DNA of 29,217 nucleotides from Nemertoderma westbladi (taxonomy: Eukaryota > Xenacoelomorpha > Nemertodermatida > Nemertodermatidae), in the NCBI GenBank assembly GCA_032718475.1, contig JAUCBJ010005317.1, positions 1 through 29,217 on the forward strand, in the 5' to 3' direction. Below the pieces are notes generated by a model. That model saw nothing but the letters and a program-made list of their open reading frames with translations. It was not told the DNA's origin and did no database searches. The position numbers and the translations under genes were made by a program. Shown here piece after piece: positions 24,712 through 29,217 of the stretch. Every line of letters begins with the position of its first letter. Position 1 is the first letter of the stretch.

Positions 24712-25215
24712 GTGGCCTCAGATTTTGCTGTTTCAATTTCAACAGTTTCTAGAACCGTTTCAACGGATTCAATGAGAGAACAGTTCTTATTACAATATCC
24801 TAATGTCTTAGATGCTAGTTCATTACCCCTTATGTCAGGACCTTCAATGGCCATCCAATTAAAACCAGAACCAGCTCCATATAATGTTAATGGGACCAGG
24901 ACCATTCCATATGCTTATCGAGATCAGATAATTCTCCAACTCGATGATAAGGAAGGGAAGGGAGTCATTGAAAGAGTAACTCAACCTTGTAATTAGTGTC
25001 ACCCTGTTGTTATTGTTGATAAGCCCCACTCCACTGAAAAAAGAATGACAGTGGATCCTACTCACCTCAACAATCAGGTAAACACATCCCTGTGTAACCC
25101 AAAAGGACGCAAGATCAGGAATCCAACGAGGTTCTTCATACTTTACCACAATCGGCTAGACGTGGATGTTGGCAAGTTCCTTTAGATGAGAAATCAAGGA
25201 CATTAACTACATCCA
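24712..25215 (+). pseudogene. Ty3/gypsy-type reverse transcriptase N-terminus, decayed
   Basis: From about 24772 the frame reads MREQFLLQYPNVLDASSLPL, then MSGPSMAIQLKPEPAPY, RTIPYAYRDQI and KGVIERVTQPCN. It then hits a stop at 24994-24996, and the same frame continues CHPVVIVDK and RMTVDPTHLNNQV. This is the classic linker and fingers region before the RT active site of gypsy pol (PxxMxGPPMxIxLKP, GIIxxVTxPTxWxxPVVVVxK, R-xTVDxxxLN). After frameshifts near 25100-25150 a further block, ARRGCWQVPLDEKSRTLTT, is readable at about 25155-25214; it corresponds to the segment just after the first catalytic Asp (TLDARxGYWQVPL). The remainder, including YxDD, is gone. It is clearly dead. Confidence 0.75.
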
Positions 25216-25776
25216 TACAGCAGTCCTCTTAATCATTTTCCAAACCTCAAAACACTACCAGTAGGCCAGTACCGTACGACATGGGATGATGACTAAAATC
25301 AAATTTGTTGTTCTGATATAATTGTGGACCATAATAATAATCTACCGTTCGTTTAATAATGTTATGTCTCCTACAGTATATAGTACGTGGCATTCATTCT
25401 AAGTTACCGTAGTGGTTAGCTATATCAATATCGACCCATTTTCATACTGTTTTGTTTTATTTTTAGCATATTGTAACGGTAAAACTGGCAGGGTGGTCTA
25501 TATAATAACAACTGAACTAGGCTCGGCTCAGTCATGCCTACCGGTATATAGCTGATTCATTATTTAGAATTATCGGTAGAATTTAAAATTAAATTATATA
25601 ATATATATTATATTATATCTATATCAAATATTATATATTTTATACCAGTATGCATTGTCAAAGAATATAAAATATAGCTTACAACGGACAACTTTATATG
25701 ACACAGTACCTCTTTGCAAAGGAGAACTATATATTATAGTTTATTCAGTAGACTGAGCTATATGTTTAAATAATAT
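25216..25776 (+). promoter_or_regulatory. Region upstream of the ATPase beta gene, promoter and 5' UTR expected
   Basis: AT-rich DNA between the retroelement remnant and the first ATG. Many TATATA-like strings exist, so no single TATA box can be chosen. The 5' end of the transcript is not determinable by eye, and an upstream non-coding exon is possible. Confidence 0.3.
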
Positions 25777-25794
25777 ATGATGGCTAACGAAAAG
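25777..25794 (+). CDS. ATP1B: Na+/K+-ATPase beta subunit, putative first coding exon (MMANEK)
   Basis: ATGATGGCTAACGAAAAG is followed directly by the donor GTGAGAT (25795). The two in-frame ATGs would give MMANEK or MANEK. The exon ends in phase 0, and the confidently recognised next exon (27823) can also be read from its first base, joining as NEK|GGDSEKE with no stop. Short first exons carrying only the hydrophilic N-terminus are usual for this gene family. The evidence is start, donor and phase compatibility, not sequence conservation, since the extreme N-terminus is variable. A different first exon further upstream remains possible. Confidence 0.55.
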
Positions 25795-27822
25795 GTGAGA
25801 TATATTTTCGTATATTCTGTATCGCTATAGACATATTTTAAAATTGTATATATGTTACCGGTATAGTAAAGAGAAATACATATTATATTTATATATGTAG
25901 GAATACGCAATACACGTACTATATATGGCCTATCCCTATATAATTTTATATAGATATCATAGTCTATACTTTTGGGAAATAAAGTTCTCCCTGCTTGCCC
26001 TCATAATTAATAGTATTCACAGTCAGACAGTGTTTACCAGCCATAGAGATCTGCTGTAAAAATTTGCATAGAGCAAAACATACCCGGCTGCCCGGTACCG
26101 GTACGGTATTGATTTATACATTTTAGGGGTTATCACACTCACTAGAGACGTCTCGCAGGTTACAATAGTGGTGACCCAAAGCCTAATTAAATTAAAGAAA
26201 TAATTGAGCCCTACAGAAAGTCATTAGTCACTAATCTAAGAAATTTTGTGGAATTTCGAAAATTACTATTGGCCCTACAAACCTAATAATATATGTTTTG
26301 CAGTTAGTAGGCCAATTTACTAAACCTAAAACATCCCAATCTTTTAAATAGCCTCCGTGATAAGGCCGCACGTTTTCCTTATAAAAAGTGGAGCCTGTAG
26401 TGTGATAGAGCCCGTTTTTGTATTTCCTTTTCCGTATTCGTACAGACAGTTTTCACCCATGTTTCGCCATATCTTTCTCATATATTTCTCCCCCTTTTGC
26501 CTTTGTAAGTGTCATGTACTCTGTAGTCCAATATACTGTTTGTTAATTGTTAACCAAATTAAGCTTGTTTGAATACCACTTGTTATACATATTTTTTCCA
26601 ACGTATTTTCTTGGACATACTGCCCAAATTACAATTTTAATTTTCCATTTTATATTATGCTGTAAAATACTAGTTCTTTTTGTTAATTGTGGTGTTAGTT
26701 AGGCTATTTATTCCTTTTCTCTTCCTAAATTCAGGGAAAAAATACAGAAAATTTTACACAAATATTTATTATATAATAAATATATATATTTTATAGTATA
26801 TATACCTGTATTTGTAAATGAGATATTGGGCCAGATAGTCATAAAGTGGACAATCATAAAAGAGTAGGTAACAGCGAAATAGCTATGTAACAGACTAGCT
26901 CACAAGGATAGTATATCGTTGTATATTTGTTAATCTTAATGGCTAGATTGGCTGCATGGATTTCATTTTTATTGTTTTTAAACGTCAGATATTGTCAATG
27001 TCACATTCTAATGAAATTAATTTTTACTTGTATTTACCGGACCGTTTCGAGGTACTGGTGTATCAGAGAATTTCCACCCTATTTTCACCCCCGTTTAGAA
27101 TTCACTAGTGTATTTTATCCGGGGGTGAAACTACTCTGGGTGATTTTTTAGTGAAATTTAACCCCCTCAGTGTATTGTTACCCCCTTGATATTTTAAATT
27201 TCAATATAATTTAAATTCGATATAAGCCTACAGTAAGTGGGCAGACCTTTAGGACACAGACAAACACACGCTGGAGATTTGTATATACAGTAGTGTAGAT
27301 GTAGAAGGTACAAAAAAATACTCACCCCTGGAGTGAGAATACACTAGGGAATTTTAGCCGTGGAGTGAAAATTCTCTATTACACCGGTACGGTATGCAAT
27401 TTTTTTAATTTTCCAAATTTTGATTTAAAAATATGCCACCCATCTCTTTAAAATGCTTTCTTTGACATTTTTGCATGAAAGATAGTTCGTGAAAGAAAGT
27501 GGTCTGCTACTGTCTTTTGCTATTCCACTACTTTCCAATATTTTTACTAGATGCCAAAGTGCCACTGATGTACCGGTAACCTACTCCTCGTCTTGTGGTG
27601 ATTTGCGTCAACCCGTCAAATGCCCCTAACTTTATGAATTAATTTTAATACCGGATCATTTTCTCTTATTACTAGTTCAGCAGTGTGAAAATTGTAGGGC
27701 CTGCCCTATATTAAAATTTGAAATATTATAGCTGACCATAGTCTGTTTCATTCATCCACTTCCACATATATACTGAAAAATTTTATAACATGGACTCAGG
27801 ATCGGTTGTCTCCCTATTTTAG
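25795..27822 (+). other. Intron 1 of the ATPase beta gene (2028 bp)
   Basis: Donor GTGAGAT at 25795 and acceptor CCCTATTTTAG ending at 27822. It is AT-rich, with a fold-back at 27041-27392 and no other gene I can support. A TTATAAAAAG string near 26379 is TATA-like, but nothing around it indicates a promoter. The 71- and 74-codon frames at 26357 and 26927 have no recognisable features. Confidence 0.55.
27041..27392. repeat. Fold-back (MITE-like) within intron 1
   Basis: GGTACTGGTGTATCAGAGAA at the left and the inverse of TTCTCTATTACACCGGTAC at the right pair over about 28 bp. Inverted similarity then continues less perfectly through CACCC / GGGTG-rich and CACTAGTGTATT / AATACACTAGGG blocks. 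GGTAC flanks both sides but overlaps the arms, so a TSD is unproven. Confidence 0.6.
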
Positions 27823-27991
27823 GGTGGTGATTCAGAGAAAGAAGCTTTGAAAGGAAACTCTACTGCCATCAAAACTGTTCAGAAACCAAAGAATTTTGCG
27901 GCAAAAGTACGACAGCAATGGGATGATTTCCGGGACTTTTTATGGAATTCTGAGAAGAAGGAAGTTTTAGGAAGAGGTGGACTCAGTTGGG
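27823..27991 (+). CDS. ATP1B: Na+/K+-ATPase beta subunit, exon encoding the cytoplasmic N-terminus
   Basis: A 169-bp exon bounded by the acceptor CCTATTTTAG (27813-27822) and a donor GT at 27992-27993. It is open in one frame: GGDSEKEALKGNSTAIKTVQ, then KPKNFAAKVRQQWDDFRDF, and finally LWNSEKKEVLGRGGLSWG. The string WNSEKKEVLGRGGLSW matches the hallmark juxtamembrane segment of beta subunits (F-x-WN-xx-KK-xx-LGRT-xx-SW), which directly precedes the single transmembrane helix. The beta subunit is a type II membrane glycoprotein that pairs with the catalytic alpha subunit and is needed for its delivery to the plasma membrane. The exon ends in phase 1. The transmembrane helix and extracellular domain must be encoded beyond the window, because I find no matching exon up to 29217. 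Frame and motif make the family certain; the paralogue (beta-1, -2 or H+/K+ type) is not resolvable. Confidence 0.88.
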
Positions 27992-28552
27992 GTTAGTTTG
28001 TTTATTATAATATCGGATGAGAGTTGTTTGTGTGCCGTAATGCAGCATTACGGTATATACTAGTACTGGTGCTCGTAAGTATTTCGTCTGATATAGGCCT
28101 AATATCATTAACAATGATGTTCTGATCCATATGATTGATATGAACACACTGATTGATGAATAATATGGACTGTAAATCTTGTTGGTACCGATACCGGTAT
28201 ATAAGATTGGGATTACATGCAATCCTTATGATTCCTACACAACCATTTTCATCCTTGTTTTTTCCCTTGCCGAAAAAATGATCTATATAAATAACATTCC
28301 ACATAAAATAAAAACAGTACACCGTGTCCAATCAGCATGCCACAGCTAGATTGCACCCATCTTCAACCCTTTCTTTGGTTTACCGGTTGTATTTTGAATA
28401 ATATATAGGCCTAGGGTGCGTTACGTTACACCAAATATCCAATAACATCTCCAACTGTTCCCTTCTCACTCCTATAAACACTGGTGTCCCCGTCCCTAAA
28501 CCTAATTCAAACTGTTAAACCACTAAATTGATATGATATCTCGGCATTTAAT

Positions 28553-28586
<34 letters not shown>

Positions 28587-29217
28587 GCGAGTAGCGACCC
28601 CCTGTTTTTGCAATTTAAAAATTTTTTTATAACCCCATCATGTGCCGAATTTAATGACGATTTCAAATCTGCAAGCATTTTTCTCATATCTTTTCTCAAA
28701 CTCGAGTAATTAGTCAAAAAGTAGTTAGTCTGTATTTTATTGACAAGCCTTCTAGCAGCGCGATGATATGAATAAAATTGCGAAATGGTTGTTTTATATG
28801 TTATATTTTTAGCTATGATGAAAAATTTCATTGAACTTGAACAAAGAACGATGGAATTACCTAAATAGCTGGAAACGAACAATTCTTTATGAAGTCAGTT
28901 GAAATTTGGAACAGAGATTCAATTCAAAATATGCTTGTTACTAAGGCAATATATCAATTTGGCTACAAAAGCTTTGGGGTTATTTTAGGCCTTTTTCTGT
29001 ATTAAATGGCCCGAGATAAATTTCAGCCAAAATGTTCGATTGCTATGGATGCAACCATGAATTGAACCGATTCAACAAATCTGACTCAATAAAGTCAAAA
29101 TTATTCAAGAAATAATAGCCTTTTTGGCAAAAAGGCCCTTTTGGCCGCTAAAGTGGCATTTTTGGGCCTTTTTGAACAAAATTGGATTGGGCGTTCTTAA
29201 ACTCCCCAGACGATGTA
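27992..29217 (+). other. Intron 2 of the ATPase beta gene, continuing beyond the window
   Basis: Starts with the donor GTTAGT. It holds AT-rich DNA, a 29-base G run (28555-28583) and, near 29120-29175, a cluster of GGCC and GCCTTTTTGGC palindromic motifs. A 119-codon minus-strand frame at 28523-28882 ends in a polyproline made by the G run; its remaining residues match nothing I recognise. No downstream exon of the gene was found. Confidence 0.55.
28555..28583 (+). repeat. Poly-G run of 29 bases within intron 2
   Basis: An uninterrupted homopolymer, the third long pure G tract on the + strand of this window. It could form G-quadruplexes in the pre-mRNA or DNA. Confidence 0.95.

Noticed and set aside
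24690-25149. Minus-strand frames opposite the retroelement
   Set aside because: Antisense to clear gypsy-type pol motifs.
28523-28882. 119-codon minus-strand frame with polyproline
   Set aside because: The polyproline comes from the G29 run, and the rest has no recognisable motif. It lies in the intron of the ATPase gene.
29000-29060. Possible transmembrane exon of the ATPase beta gene
   Set aside because: TTCGATTGCTATGGATGC superficially resembles codons for FYGC, but no hydrophobic helix or acceptor context is present in any frame.

Overview
The window is eukaryotic, AT-rich, intron-containing DNA crowded with transposable elements. It most likely comes from an invertebrate animal, but I cannot assign a phylum. 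The support is: two exons of a Na+/K+-ATPase beta-subunit gene with GT/AG splice sites; a pogo-type DDE transposase; a non-LTR retrotransposon tail; a Ty3/gypsy-like gag-pol remnant; a tRNA-derived SINE; a THAP-type (P-element-like) exon; and many fold-back elements with recognisable target-site duplications (TSDs). There is no bacterial-style gene packing, operon or CRISPR array. Almost all other short open frames are chance frames, often created by repeats.

Layout. 1-1253 is a 22-bp minisatellite. 2.9-3.7 kb is a diverged ~166-bp tandem repeat. 4.3-5.2 kb is the 3' coding end of a LINE, split by a 504-bp fold-back element. 5.4-7.2 kb is a giant inverted repeat with a THAP-domain start in its loop. 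7.56-8.25 kb is a hAT-like nonautonomous element with a perfect 8-bp TSD. 9.0-11.15 kb is a 2.2-kb nonautonomous element with TA TSDs. 11.86-12.34 kb is a fold-back element built from ACCCCAAAAT units with a 10-bp TSD. 12.79-19.60 kb is a complete 6.8-kb pogo element with matching terminal inverted repeats (TIRs), TA TSDs and an uninterrupted 781-codon transposase on the minus strand. Its left half carries a nested 3.1-kb inverted-repeat-bounded insert holding a SINE, small fold-backs and a 0.72-kb tandem duplication. 19.8-22.7 kb is a ~52-bp minisatellite interrupted by a 1262-bp hAT element with a perfect 8-bp TSD; that element itself contains another fold-back. 22.7-24.0 kb holds a second copy of the GGAGCC-rich hAT-like family, hairpins and GC-rich repeats. 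24.0-25.2 kb is the decayed Ty3/gypsy remnant.

From about 25.8 kb to the right edge lies the start of the only host gene I can recognise, a Na+/K+-ATPase beta subunit on the + strand. A minute first coding exon (MMANEK) is followed by a 2.0-kb intron and then an exon encoding the conserved cytoplasmic juxtamembrane segment. The membrane and extracellular exons must lie beyond the window.

The most interesting points are the PHD-like eight-cysteine finger and tandemly duplicated linker of the apparently intact pogo transposase, the P-element-like fold-back with a THAP exon, and a ~50-bp core block that recurs in several fold-back elements whose ends are unrelated. All identifications come from reading the sequence by eye; no database search was possible.
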